Shown: positions 7,815-16,002, counted from the first letter of the stretch. The stretch: DNA of 22,794 nucleotides from an uncultured Methanomassiliicoccus sp. (GCA_905203995.1 CAJKXZ010000015.1:1-22794), one strand, 5' to 3'. Translations and numbers: made by a program. Notes: generated by a model from the letters alone, not told the origin.

Positions 7815-8633
7815 GTGAATAAGTATCTGCAGCTTTTCCGCCCGGAAATCCTGCTCATGGGGGCAGTTTTTCTTATCGCCGCGGCTTTCATGGCCGTTGG
7901 TTCAGAGATTGCTCACTATTGGCAGTCACTGCTGGTGGCGGTACCGGTTGTTTTAGCCTTCATCATCGGCGGCAATGCCCTCAATGATTATGTCGACCGT
8001 GATGTCGACAAAATCGCCCACCCGGAGAGACCGCTGCCTGCCGGACGTTTAGCTGCTGAAACCGTTCTGCAGATCGGCATCGCTGCATTAGTGGCAGCGG
8101 CGGTACTTTCTTTTCTTCTGCCTAATTACTTAGCAACGGCAATCGTCATCGCGGCTTGTTTGTTTATTGTTATTTATGAATTATTTTTAAAAAAGAAAGG
8201 TTTTATTGGCAACATCACCATTGGCGTCATTACCGGTATGGTTTTCTTACTCGGCGGAGCCGTTGTGGGCAGCGTAGAACACTGTTACGCGATTGCGTTG
8301 ATGATTGTTTTAATCTCCTTAGGCCGGGAGATTGGTTTAGACATCAAAGATATGGCTGGCGATGTAGGCCGCACGACTTTACCAATGAGAATTGGTCGAC
8401 ACCACGCAGCTATTCTGGCGGCAGTTTTCTTCATACTGGCGGTGATCATCAGTGCCTATCCGCTCTTTCAGCACAATGTAAGTTATCTTTACGGCACAGT
8501 TGTCATCGCTGATCTCTTGATCATCCTTTCAGCCTGGGCAGTTTTCAAGGATCTTCAGCGTTTCCCGATACTGGTTATTGCGGCAATGTTTGCTACCGCG
8601 ATTGCCTTTGTTTTGGGAGCTATCGCCGTTTAA
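7815..8633 (+). CDS. ubiA: UbiA-family prenyltransferase, probable DGGGP synthase
   Basis: This encodes a 272-residue polytopic membrane protein with about eight or nine hydrophobic helices. The first Asp-rich motif is NDYVDRDVD at 57-65, followed by HPERPLPAGR; the second is DIKDMAGD at 176-183. These bind Mg-pyrophosphate in UbiA enzymes. In archaea the family member of this size transfers a second geranylgeranyl group to geranylgeranylglyceryl phosphate, giving digeranylgeranylglyceryl phosphate, the second ether bond of membrane lipids. The assignment to that substrate rests on the archaeal context and the geranylgeranyl reductase gene next door; another prenyl acceptor is possible. The start is the GTG at 7815 with GGTG just upstream. 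Its stop overlaps the stop of the convergent reductase by 4 nt. Confidence 0.85.
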   Translation: MNKYLQLFRPEILLMGAVFLIAAAFMAVGSEIAHYWQSLLVAVPVVLAFIIGGNALNDYVDRDVDKIAHPERPLPAGRLAAETVLQIGIAALVAAAVLSFLLPNYLATAIVIAACLFIVIYELFLKKKGFIGNITIGVITGMVFLLGGAVVGSVEHCYAIALMIVLISLGREIGLDIKDMAGDVGRTTLPMRIGRHHAAILAAVFFILAVIISAYPLFQHNVSYLYGTVVIADLLIILSAWAVFKDLQRFPILVIAAMFATAIAFVLGAIAV

Positions 8634-9805
8634 TTTTCTAGAATCTGGGGAAACTTCGCCCGTGCTGCTTCCAGAAGATCATCTACGCGGATTTGCTGCA
8701 GATCATAATCGGAAATGGCGATGATGAATTCATCAAGCAGTTCATCAGGCATCTTGACAAACTTTTCTTTGATCTTCCAGTTTCTCTGCAGTTCTTCGTC
8801 AATCTTGGCCCGCCAGGCTTGATCATACTCCATCAAAGCCTCTTGGGAAAAGTCTTTCTTTTCAGCACAGTGGCCAGCAGTTTCTCCGGCCAGCTTACCG
8901 GTCATACAGGCATGGTAAATGCCGCCGCCCGTCATGGGGTTGATCACTCTTGCTGCATCACCAACAATTATCAGGTTATCAGCTACTGAACAGCTTAAAC
9001 CCGGTGAAGTCGAGACGGCGCCGCCGGCAATTTCTAAAATCTCGCCGTGTTGAAGGCGTTCGTCCTTTTGGATATATTTATCAAGATAATATTTAGGATC
9101 CGCACCAAGCTGACACTGTGCCCCCTGAATACCGATGCCGACATTAGCTATCCTGGGTCCTTTGGGGAAAATCCAGATATAACCACCGGGGGCGTGGGAA
9201 CCGATAATGAACTCACAGAACTCTTCTTCGATATCTACATTCGTCATGCGGTACTGCAGACAACTATCCATATCTCGAAGGCTGACAGAGGTGTCAACAC
9301 CGGCCCAACGTGCTACCTGCGATTCATAACCGTCGGCAGCAATGAGGCAGTCAGCATAGATCTCAATCTCTTCCCCCATTTTTCTGGCTTTAATGCCGAT
9401 GAGTTTTCCCCGTTCGTCTTTAATGACGCCGGTACAGCCGGTTCTCATCATAATCTGCGCGCCGGCATCTGCTGCCTGCTGGGCGACAGCTTTGTCAAAA
9501 AGATGTCTTTCGAGAACGTAACCGACGCCGTTTTCATCATGGCTTTCGATTACTTTGAGGGTATGTCCTGCCGGCGATCTCATAATTGAACCAATGATCT
9601 TCTGAGAAATCCATTGGGGATCCGGTTCGAGGCCGACTTCAATTAACCGCCGGCGAGAAACTCCCTCTGCACAACGCAGGGGAGCACCAATTTCTGCTTT
9701 TTTCTCTAGAAGAATCGTCTTCAAACCGCTCAGCGCCGCATGTTTAGCGGCCATGCTGCCAGCAGGTCCGGCACCCACTACCACTACCTCGCAAGTGTAT
9801 TTCAT
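8630..9805 (-). CDS. Geranylgeranyl reductase (digeranylgeranylglycerophospholipid reductase)
   Basis: This 391-residue flavoprotein has a Rossmann FAD motif VVVGAGPAGSMAA at 8-20, the family motif PLRCAEGVS at 42-50, YIWIFPKG at 209-216 and the second FAD motif GDAARVINPMTGGGI at 282-296. These place it in the geranylgeranyl reductase family, which saturates the isoprenoid chains of archaeal lipids. The upstream ferredoxin gene overlaps its start as ATGA, so the two are translationally coupled. A Methanosarcina reductase is known to need an adjacent-encoded ferredoxin as electron donor for full saturation, which fits. No clear Shine-Dalgarno precedes the ATG, consistent with coupling. It is convergent with the prenyltransferase, whose product lies upstream of its substrate in the same pathway. 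Confidence 0.92.
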   Translation of the reverse strand: MKYTCEVVVVGAGPAGSMAAKHAALSGLKTILLEKKAEIGAPLRCAEGVSRRRLIEVGLEPDPQWISQKIIGSIMRSPAGHTLKVIESHDENGVGYVLERHLFDKAVAQQAADAGAQIMMRTGCTGVIKDERGKLIGIKARKMGEEIEIYADCLIAADGYESQVARWAGVDTSVSLRDMDSCLQYRMTNVDIEEEFCEFIIGSHAPGGYIWIFPKGPRIANVGIGIQGAQCQLGADPKYYLDKYIQKDERLQHGEILEIAGGAVSTSPGLSCSVADNLIIVGDAARVINPMTGGGIYHACMTGKLAGETAGHCAEKKDFSQEALMEYDQAWRAKIDEELQRNWKIKEKFVKMPDELLDEFIIAISDYDLQQIRVDDLLEAARAKFPQILEN

Positions 9806-9972
9806 AAGGATGCCTCAGAAAGAGCGCCCATAGGGCAGATTTTCACACATGCTCCGCAGCTGCGGCAGTGCTCGCTAAATTCCAGAATATAATCATTGAG
9901 GTAAATTGCATTTACTGGACAAGTGCCAGCGCAGGCCCCGCAGTGGAGGCAGCGGTCATAACAGACTTTCAT
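9802..9972 (-). CDS. Small 2[4Fe-4S] ferredoxin, partner of the reductase
   Basis: This short gene encodes 56 residues with two cluster motifs: C8-x2-C11-x2-C14-x3-C18-P and C37-x2-C40-x2-C43-x3-C47-P, at CLHCGACAGTCP and CRSCGACVKICP. The ATG at 9972 is preceded by GTGAT four nt upstream, a normal Shine-Dalgarno in this genome. Its TGA stop overlaps the ATG of the geranylgeranyl reductase (ATGA), so it most likely feeds electrons to that enzyme. It is close to the minimum size for a two-cluster ferredoxin. It was found by reading the minus strand directly. Confidence 0.92.
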   Translation of the reverse strand: MKVCYDRCLHCGACAGTCPVNAIYLNDYILEFSEHCRSCGACVKICPMGALSEASL

Positions 9973-10043
9973 TTTTATCACTTCTAAGGAGGAGAGCAGC
10001 TTTCAGTTAGGCTGCTGTGTACTTTTTGCTTGAAAATGTAAAG

Positions 10044-10057
10044 AGGTTATTGAACCT
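10044..10057. promoter_or_regulatory. Short inverted repeat upstream of the ferredoxin gene
   Basis: AGGTT-ATTG-AACCT forms a 5-bp dyad about 75 nt before the ferredoxin ATG. It could be a regulator half-site pair or an RNA hairpin in the leader. Support is weak. Confidence 0.25.
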
Positions 10058-10088
10058 TTCTCCTTTTAATGCAATTTTATTTCATAAA

Positions 10089-10104
10089 TTTGGTAATTAC
10101 CAAA
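10089..10104. promoter_or_regulatory. 16-nt perfect palindrome, candidate operator
   Basis: TTTGGTAATTACCAAA is perfectly symmetric with no spacer. It lies 117 nt upstream of the ferredoxin-reductase operon and about 100 nt past the end of the exoprotein gene. Perfect short palindromes of this type are typical binding sites for winged-helix dimers. The target gene is most likely the ferredoxin operon, but the distance is long for repression. Confidence 0.45.
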
Positions 10105-10174
10105 ATAATTTTACAAAATGCCACAAGATAAAGGCAATCTTGTAACTTATTTACATTTTTTCAGAATCTTGCTA

Positions 10175-10206
10175 TAAAAAAATATTAAAAGCGGCCGTAG
10201 CCGCTT
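10175..10206 (-). terminator. Terminator of the repeat exoprotein gene
   Basis: AAGCGGC (10189-10195), loop CGTA, GCCGCTT (10200-10206) form a perfect 7-bp GC-rich stem that includes part of the TAA stop. On the minus strand it runs straight into TTTTAATATTTTTTTATAG. This is a bacterial-looking intrinsic terminator shape. Confidence 0.8.
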
Positions 10207-12463
10207 AGATTTTTTCTAAAATTACGATCGATGTTTGATCGAGGACGCCGAAGGAAGTAGAGGTGAAGTTAATTATATCACCATAGATGAAGCCATGAGC
10301 CATGACTCCTCCCAGATTGTTCTCCAGTTTTTCGATAGCGACACTGTTTACACTTTCATACATACAGGCCGAAAATCCACCGGTGAGCACATCAGCGACC
10401 ACTTCGGTACCAGTAAGTAAGTTGCCATTTTGCGTACCAACATTCATCGCAAATCCTTCTTCAGCAACCGTGATCTTACCATCTTTGGTGATCGAGTACA
10501 TCACTTTAGTCTGCCATTTTGTATTCTCTAAGGACGGTGCCGGCGGCAGTTCAACATCTTTTCCATCGGGGGTATAGACCCGTTCAACAGCTACTACCTG
10601 TCCGGCTATTTCACTAAGTTCAGAGTACATGACGGAGTGCATTGCAAGTACAGAATCCTTGATAGTGATGTACCAGTAATTGCCGTTTTCATCAATCAGG
10701 GTACCCATCATCAGGCCGTTAACGTTGAAGATAAAACCAGTTACAGTTTTGTTAACAATTTCCGTACCGACCGTCTGTTCCATCTGGCAGTTAATCCAAT
10801 TTCCATCTTGTACCGCTATATTTAAGTTCGAACCAGAGAGCTCATGGGAGGTACCATCGTATGATTCTCCTGACACCATTAACCAGTTCTTTTGTAGTTC
10901 AGGAATATCATCCTGAGTCATGGTATAATCAACAAGCTCGCCGGATTTGGTATAGACTATGCACCAGGTTGAGGTCGTGGTGGCGTCTCCAACCGTTTGG
11001 TAGGCGACGGAATAGAGCACTAACACATCATTTTCCAAAAGGAATCCTTTGAGAACGTCTCTTCCGTTATCGTTAATGACTTCAATGGTGATGACCATCC
11101 CGCCCGTGATGGCACCAGTGATCTCCATATCGCGATATGTACCGCTGAGGAGGGAGAGCTGGGCTTTGTCGATGGTAAGGTCATAGTCACTAAGAAGCGG
11201 ATATTCGCTACGGGTGTATTCTTTTAATTCTGCACCCTGAGAACTTCCTTTGACCTGGGCTACTTTCCAATCACCGAGAAGTTTATCATTAGCGGCATTC
11301 TTGTTAAAAATCGAATGTTCAGCAGTTTGTTTGCCCTGCGCATCAGTATGAATCTCGATGAGATTTAAAACCTGATTATCATTGCTTAGCCAGCCATAGC
11401 CAGTGATTAATTCATCACCATATTGGCTTACGATTTTGATTAATTCTTCTCCATTCTCAGGATCAACATATTGGTAAGCTACAACCTTTCCTAAATTATT
11501 GTCATGGGTTGAAACACCGGCAGCCAGAGAATTGTAGGAATTAATGAAGCTGAGTGAAGCAAAGCCTGTTTCTTCAGAAGTTTTGCCTGCTGTGTCTAAA
11601 GTATGCGCAGAACTTACGATCCAGTCGCCAATTAGTTTTTCTAAGTTAGGCAGGTTGGTAACTTCGCTGTTGTTAGCAGTGTAAATCCTTTCCAGAGCAC
11701 TGAGATCATTCTCATTGATGCCGATATCAGAAATCATAATGTTGTTGACCACTGCCACATTATCTTGCAGATTCATGTCCCAGCTGTGTCCGTTTTGATC
11801 AATGAATTTGACCTGGGTGGTCGTATCGGCATAGATGATACCTCTGATGGTGAGGGGAACGTTATCTTCACCGACAATCTGGTCCATGGTGCCGGTAAAA
11901 GCTCCTCCTTCCTGAGCAGTGATTTTCAATCCTTGAACAGCATCGCCAATAAATTCTTCAACGCCATTTGCGGAGCAGAAGTAACCACTGACTACACTCA
12001 GTTCTAGATCTTGGAGATTGGTGTATTTGGCATCCTTTGCTTCATAAGTGTCTTTCGTGAAGATTGCATAATGAATAGCGGTTTTACCATCGGCACCATA
12101 GGCGTAGGTAAGACTAAGGACACCATTGTCCAGATGACCTTCAAAATTCACTTTTTCATTATTTACTGTAGCCTGGAAGAATACATGTCCATTGATATAT
12201 GCTCCAGCTATCTCTTCATTCAAATACTTGCCATAAAACAAATCGTCTTTTACTTTGCTAATGCTGATGATGGCATTATCGGCGGTTTCATCATAAGTGA
12301 TGAAGTTTCCTTCATCATTTACACCATATTCATCGGCCAGTTTCCATTCGCCGGTGAGTGGTGAAGCGTCATTGCCCTTGCTGTCTTCATAGAAGAAAAC
12401 AACAGCAACCGCTGCGATGATAATAACCACCGCGATAATAACCGCAGCGATTTTCTTATTCAT
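10205..12463 (-). CDS. Membrane-anchored exoprotein with about six lipocalin-like repeats
   Basis: This encodes 752 residues. MNKK then a hydrophobic helix at about 5-24 act as signal or N-terminal anchor, and the rest is predicted outside the cell. It can be divided into six beta-rich units of about 110 residues that open with a Trp-containing motif: LTGEW 36-40, LQDLEL near 150, LIGDW 277-281, LLGDW 396-400, LQKNW 523-527 and NTKW 647-650. Units 1-2 resemble units 4-5 at an offset of 359-368. For example, DQNGHSWDMNL ... ALERIYT (222-262) matches DENGNYWYITI ... AVERVYT (591-631). The opening motifs and strand pattern recall lipocalin-like domains. The family is not recognised and no ligand can be named. 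It has its own TATA box and terminator, so it is probably monocistronic. Confidence 0.8.
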   Translation of the reverse strand: MNKKIAAVIIAVVIIIAAVAVVFFYEDSKGNDASPLTGEWKLADEYGVNDEGNFITYDETADNAIISISKVKDDLFYGKYLNEEIAGAYINGHVFFQATVNNEKVNFEGHLDNGVLSLTYAYGADGKTAIHYAIFTKDTYEAKDAKYTNLQDLELSVVSGYFCSANGVEEFIGDAVQGLKITAQEGGAFTGTMDQIVGEDNVPLTIRGIIYADTTTQVKFIDQNGHSWDMNLQDNVAVVNNIMISDIGINENDLSALERIYTANNSEVTNLPNLEKLIGDWIVSSAHTLDTAGKTSEETGFASLSFINSYNSLAAGVSTHDNNLGKVVAYQYVDPENGEELIKIVSQYGDELITGYGWLSNDNQVLNLIEIHTDAQGKQTAEHSIFNKNAANDKLLGDWKVAQVKGSSQGAELKEYTRSEYPLLSDYDLTIDKAQLSLLSGTYRDMEITGAITGGMVITIEVINDNGRDVLKGFLLENDVLVLYSVAYQTVGDATTTSTWCIVYTKSGELVDYTMTQDDIPELQKNWLMVSGESYDGTSHELSGSNLNIAVQDGNWINCQMEQTVGTEIVNKTVTGFIFNVNGLMMGTLIDENGNYWYITIKDSVLAMHSVMYSELSEIAGQVVAVERVYTPDGKDVELPPAPSLENTKWQTKVMYSITKDGKITVAEEGFAMNVGTQNGNLLTGTEVVADVLTGGFSACMYESVNSVAIEKLENNLGGVMAHGFIYGDIINFTSTSFGVLDQTSIVILEKI

Positions 12464-12483
12464 GCTAGACAGTATTGGTTGTT

Positions 12484-12495
12484 GAATATATTATA
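12484..12495 (-). promoter_or_regulatory. TATA box of the repeat exoprotein gene
   Basis: ATATAATATATT on the minus strand is centred about 27 nt before the ATG at 12463. Archaeal transcripts start about 25 nt after the TATA centre, so the mRNA should be leaderless or nearly so. No Shine-Dalgarno is present before the ATG, which agrees. A second AT-rich element (AGATATAATTT) lies farther upstream near 12510. Confidence 0.55.
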
Positions 12496-12768
12496 TGGTT
12501 CTAACAAATTATATCTACTATGGTGCATTACAGGTCCTAATAATTAATAAATGTAAAGATATTGGTACATACATCCAATCTTCTGATTTTTTTGAGATAA
12601 TTGGCTCTTTTGCCGTGTGCTTAACGCCTTTTAGAGTGGTTAGCTTGATAATCTCCTGCTTCTTATGGTCAAATAAGGTACTTCCGCAGCAGTTGACGGT
12701 TTCAACGATCCTTCCGGGGTTTTTGAGCTTTGATGAACTGCTTGGAAAAGCCTTCGGTTGTGAAATAA
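12496..12768. other. Divergent intergenic region without a supported gene
   Basis: This stretch separates the exoprotein gene and the U32 gene. A minus-strand frame stays open across it into the U32 gene (residues such as GRIVETVNCCGSTLFDHKKQ and KHTAKEPIISKKSEDW read plausibly). Its only early start lies inside the U32 gene and no Shine-Dalgarno was seen, so it was not called. A short GTTGA/TCAAC hairpin lies near 12695. A clear promoter for the U32 gene was not identified. Confidence 0.4.
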
Positions 12769-14682
12769 ATGGTAGAGATATTAGCTCCTGCAGGATCCAA
12801 AGATGCTTTCGCCGCGGCTCTGCAAGCCGGCGCCGACGCAGTCTATCTTGGAGGAAAAACATTTGGTGCCAGAAGTTCTGCGGCTAACTTTTCCGACGGC
12901 GAACTGAAAGCAGTAGTAGAGACCGCTCACGAACGGGGTGTAAAAGTCTATGTGACTGTTAACACACTGCTGAAAGACACTGAAATGCAGGATGCTTTCT
13001 CATTCGTCTCCTTTTTGGAGGAGATCGGTGCTGATGCAGTTATTGTCCAGGACCGCGGTTTAGCTTCCTTAGTAAAAAAAGAACTGACAATTCCGCTGCA
13101 TGCTTCGACGCAGATGGGTCTGCATTCCAAGGATGATCTGCTCTGGGCGGAACGTATTGGTTTCCAGCGGGCAATTTTGTCACGGGAGCTTTCTCTGGCA
13201 GAAATCAAAGAGCTGCGGAAAGATACGACCATCGGTTTAGAAGTCTTCGTGCAGGGTGCTCTTTGTTATGCTTTTTCAGGTCAATGTCTCTTTTCTTCAG
13301 TAATCGGTGGCCGCTCCGGCAACCGCGGGATGTGTGCCCAACCCTGTCGGAAACAGTATTCCTTAGGCAGGGAAACTAATTACATGCTTTCTACTGCCGA
13401 CCTCTTTTGCGCTGACGCCCTTCCTGAACTGCTTGCAATCGGTGTTGATTCGGTAAAGATTGAAGGCCGTCTGCGCTCGCCTGTTTATGTATATTTAGCA
13501 ACAAAATTGTATAAGAAAGCTGCCGAGCGGGCTGCTAAAGGAGAATATCCTCTTTATGATGAGCGTGATGCTGAATTACTGATGACTGCCTTCAACCGCG
13601 GTTTTTCCGAAGGCTATCTGAAAACTGACCAGGTCATGCAGCGTAAATACGCTGACTCCCGTGGTCTGCCCTTAGGCAAAGCGATGGTGGAAGGCCGGAA
13701 AGTAGCAATTATGTCCGACTTGGTAAAACCGGGTGACGGCCTTACTTTTTACCGGGGCAATAATAAAATCGGTGGCTTTGAAGTAAAAGCCGTCGATCGT
13801 AAAAACGGCGCTGCTGTCGTAAACTCCCCCTTCCGCTTGGAAATGGGCGAGTATGATGCTTACAAAACCAAGGATCATGAGTTTGCGGAGATTGAAAAAA
13901 CAATTGCTTTTGATATGCCCTATTATTCAAGCAAACGGCAGCGGGTTAAAATCCCTGAAAAAGTAGCCAACCGCCGTAAAAAAGATTGTAAATTCTCTTG
14001 TTACGTTTCGGATCTGGCAGCACTGAAAGCCGTTCTGCCGTTTGCTGACCGCATTTATTATGATGCACCTAACGTTGCGGAAGCCAAAGAGCTCTGCGGC
14101 GATCTTGAATTAGTTACGGTGCTGCCGCGGGTGACACCAGTGATTCCGGACGCTGACGGTCCGATTATGGTTAATTCTCCTGGTCAGGCTAACCATTTCA
14201 TCGGCCATCGCATGTATGGTTCATACTTTATGAATTTTTTCAATTCATATACTATTCCTGATTTGTATCAATACACTACTTCTGTTGAATTATCTCGTGA
14301 TGATCTGCAGAGTTTGACTACTCATTACAAAGGCAAGCTGGAAGTCATGGTTTTCGGCCGAGTGGAAATGATGGTTACCCGTGATCCAACACTCAATGAA
14401 GGCACATTGATTGATGGTTTAGGTAAAAGATTCTCCGTAGTGCGTGATCCCTACGGCTGGGCGCACATTATGAACTCTTCTGATCTTTTCCTGTTAGACT
14501 TCCTCAGTGAAATGGATGCGATGGGTATTGATTCCTATGGTATCGATCTCCGCTATCGGCAGCCCGACCTCTGTTCGGCGGTAGCTAAAGCCTTCAAGCA
14601 GAGAGACTTAGACGCCAAAGAGAAATTGAAAAGAAAGTGCGGCTCAATTACTGCTGGCCATTACCTACGCGGCGTACTTTGA
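12769..14682 (+). CDS. Peptidase U32 family protein (likely Fe-S RNA-modifying type)
   Basis: This 637-residue protein begins LAPAGSKDAFAAALQAGADAVYLGG, the standard opening of the U32 TIM-barrel domain. It contains the U32 signature EVFVQGALCYAFSGQCLFSS near 158-177. Cys166, Cys173, Cys189 and Cys193 are clustered and candidate [4Fe-4S] ligands. Characterised U32 proteins (RlhA, TrhP, UbiU/V) act in RNA or quinone hydroxylation rather than as proteases. The part after residue 400 corresponds to the long U32 architecture with a C-terminal DUF3656-like region (HRMYGSYFMNFFNSYTI, VMVFGRVEMMVTRDP). An archaeal role in tRNA or rRNA modification is plausible but not shown. The start is the first ATG that gives the conserved N terminus. 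It is convergent with apgM. Confidence 0.88.
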   Translation: MVEILAPAGSKDAFAAALQAGADAVYLGGKTFGARSSAANFSDGELKAVVETAHERGVKVYVTVNTLLKDTEMQDAFSFVSFLEEIGADAVIVQDRGLASLVKKELTIPLHASTQMGLHSKDDLLWAERIGFQRAILSRELSLAEIKELRKDTTIGLEVFVQGALCYAFSGQCLFSSVIGGRSGNRGMCAQPCRKQYSLGRETNYMLSTADLFCADALPELLAIGVDSVKIEGRLRSPVYVYLATKLYKKAAERAAKGEYPLYDERDAELLMTAFNRGFSEGYLKTDQVMQRKYADSRGLPLGKAMVEGRKVAIMSDLVKPGDGLTFYRGNNKIGGFEVKAVDRKNGAAVVNSPFRLEMGEYDAYKTKDHEFAEIEKTIAFDMPYYSSKRQRVKIPEKVANRRKKDCKFSCYVSDLAALKAVLPFADRIYYDAPNVAEAKELCGDLELVTVLPRVTPVIPDADGPIMVNSPGQANHFIGHRMYGSYFMNFFNSYTIPDLYQYTTSVELSRDDLQSLTTHYKGKLEVMVFGRVEMMVTRDPTLNEGTLIDGLGKRFSVVRDPYGWAHIMNSSDLFLLDFLSEMDAMGIDSYGIDLRYRQPDLCSAVAKAFKQRDLDAKEKLKRKCGSITAGHYLRGVL

Positions 14683-14687
14683 TTAAA

Positions 14688-14731
14688 CACTAAAATAAAA
14701 TAGCGGCCTGTGCAGATAAACTCTGCACAGG
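14688..14731 (-). terminator. Terminator of apgM, between convergent genes
   Basis: CCTGTGCAGA (14707-14716), loop TAAAC, TCTGCACAGG (14722-14731) form a perfect 10-bp stem just after the apgM stop. On the minus strand it is followed by GCTATTTTATTTTAG. The plus side lacks a T-tract after the stem, so it mainly serves apgM, though the hairpin would also sit at the 3' end of the U32 transcript. Confidence 0.75.
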
Positions 14732-14741
14732 TTGAAACTGT

Positions 14742-15974
14742 TTAAGCTCCGAACTTTTCTGAACGGTCAGCTTTGTCAATTAAAATCGACATTAAGTTCT
14801 TACCTAAAACGCGACCGAGACAGCCGCGGGTGCAGGCCACTTCATTGAACTCGGTAGCATCGTCTTTTAGGCTGTTTTCCGAATAAATACACAATGGTAC
14901 CGGATCTCCGGAGTGATCCAGTCTCTCTACCGGCGTGCAGTGATCAGCAGTGAACACGACAATAGCGCCTTCTGGAAGATGGTCTTTAATGTAACCAGCC
15001 ATTTTATCCAGACGTTCTACCACTTCTACTTTTTTCAGGGCATCGCCGTCATGTGAGCTAACATCTGAGGCTTTGACATTCATCAGGACAAAGTCTTTCT
15101 TTTCTAGTTCCTCCAAAGCGGCTTTAGCTTTAGCTTCCATGTTAGTCGACATTCCACCGGTACAGAGCGGCGGTTCAATAATTTCTAATCCGCAAACGCG
15201 GCCAATGCCTCTGATCAGTGAAACACCGGCGACACAGGAACCGGTCATTCCGTATTTTTTCTCAAAAGGCTCGATTTCTGGGAACATGCCAGCACCACGG
15301 GGGAGTAAAATATTAGCGGCTGGTTTGCCCTCCATCTTCCTTTTGATGTTTACGGGATCATTATTTAAGATTTCATAGGATTTTTTAACGAATTCATTGA
15401 CGATTCTTGCCGTCTTTTCAGCACCGTCTTGCAAGGCGCGGGAAATTGCTACTTTGGCAAGTCCATGGGGATCAGCATCCGACACATGAGGACTGAGTCC
15501 TTCTCCCCGGAGAATCAGTACGGCGCGGTGTTCAGTAGCGTCTTTTACAATGCATTCGACGCCGTCAATAGTCAGCCCTTTGAGCCCTTCTACCAGTTTG
15601 GTGGTATCTGGTTCTTTAATCCTGCCTGCGCGGCGGTCGAGAATGTTCATGCTGCTGTCAACAGTCGCAAAATTACACCGGAACGCAACATCGCCTTTTT
15701 GTCCGATCAAACCTACTCCAGCCGCTTCAAAGGGACCGCGTCCAGTGTAGACTTCGAATGGATCATATCCAAGTATTGCTAAGTGAGAAGTATCCGAGCC
15801 CGGTCTGATGCCAGGTCCGATTGTATCCATAATTCCCGTCGATCCGTTTTTAGCAAACCAGTCCAAATTGGGAGTGTTTGCATATTGAAGGGGTGTCTTA
15901 TAATCTAGCTGCTTAATTGCCCGATCTCCGAGCCCATCCATCACGACGATTAGGATCTTTTTTCCAGAATCCAT
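14742..15974 (-). CDS. apgM: 2,3-bisphosphoglycerate-independent phosphoglycerate mutase, archaeal type
   Basis: This 410-residue enzyme of the alkaline phosphatase superfamily interconverts 3- and 2-phosphoglycerate in glycolysis and gluconeogenesis. It starts KILIVVMDGLGDR, with metal ligand Asp13, then IRPGSDTSHLAILGYDP with catalytic Ser60. It ends with the C-terminal metal motif TADHCTPVERLDHSGDPVP. The VSSHDGD motif supplies further ligands. Its length and sequence match archaeal ApgM rather than the larger bacterial GpmI. A TTG at 15983 would add three residues, but GTTGAT sits 4 nt before the ATG at 15974, as for other genes here, so the ATG was chosen. The gene stands alone with its own TATA box and terminator. 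Confidence 0.95.
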   Translation of the reverse strand: MDSGKKILIVVMDGLGDRAIKQLDYKTPLQYANTPNLDWFAKNGSTGIMDTIGPGIRPGSDTSHLAILGYDPFEVYTGRGPFEAAGVGLIGQKGDVAFRCNFATVDSSMNILDRRAGRIKEPDTTKLVEGLKGLTIDGVECIVKDATEHRAVLILRGEGLSPHVSDADPHGLAKVAISRALQDGAEKTARIVNEFVKKSYEILNNDPVNIKRKMEGKPAANILLPRGAGMFPEIEPFEKKYGMTGSCVAGVSLIRGIGRVCGLEIIEPPLCTGGMSTNMEAKAKAALEELEKKDFVLMNVKASDVSSHDGDALKKVEVVERLDKMAGYIKDHLPEGAIVVFTADHCTPVERLDHSGDPVPLCIYSENSLKDDATEFNEVACTRGCLGRVLGKNLMSILIDKADRSEKFGA

Positions 15975-16002
15975 TTTTATCAACTATGTTATTGTCCATC
16001 TC

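Noticed and set aside
12731..12760. TGATGA box suggesting a C/D box guide RNA
   Set aside because: No CUGA D box follows at a suitable distance.
12518..12862. 114-codon minus-strand open frame between two divergent genes
   Set aside because: Its only ATG lies inside the U32 gene, there is no Shine-Dalgarno, and the first part is antisense to conserved U32 sequence. The intergenic half reads plausibly but has no start codon.
12495..12887. 130-codon plus-strand frame overlapping the U32 start
   Set aside because: It runs out of frame into the conserved U32 N terminus and has no Shine-Dalgarno.
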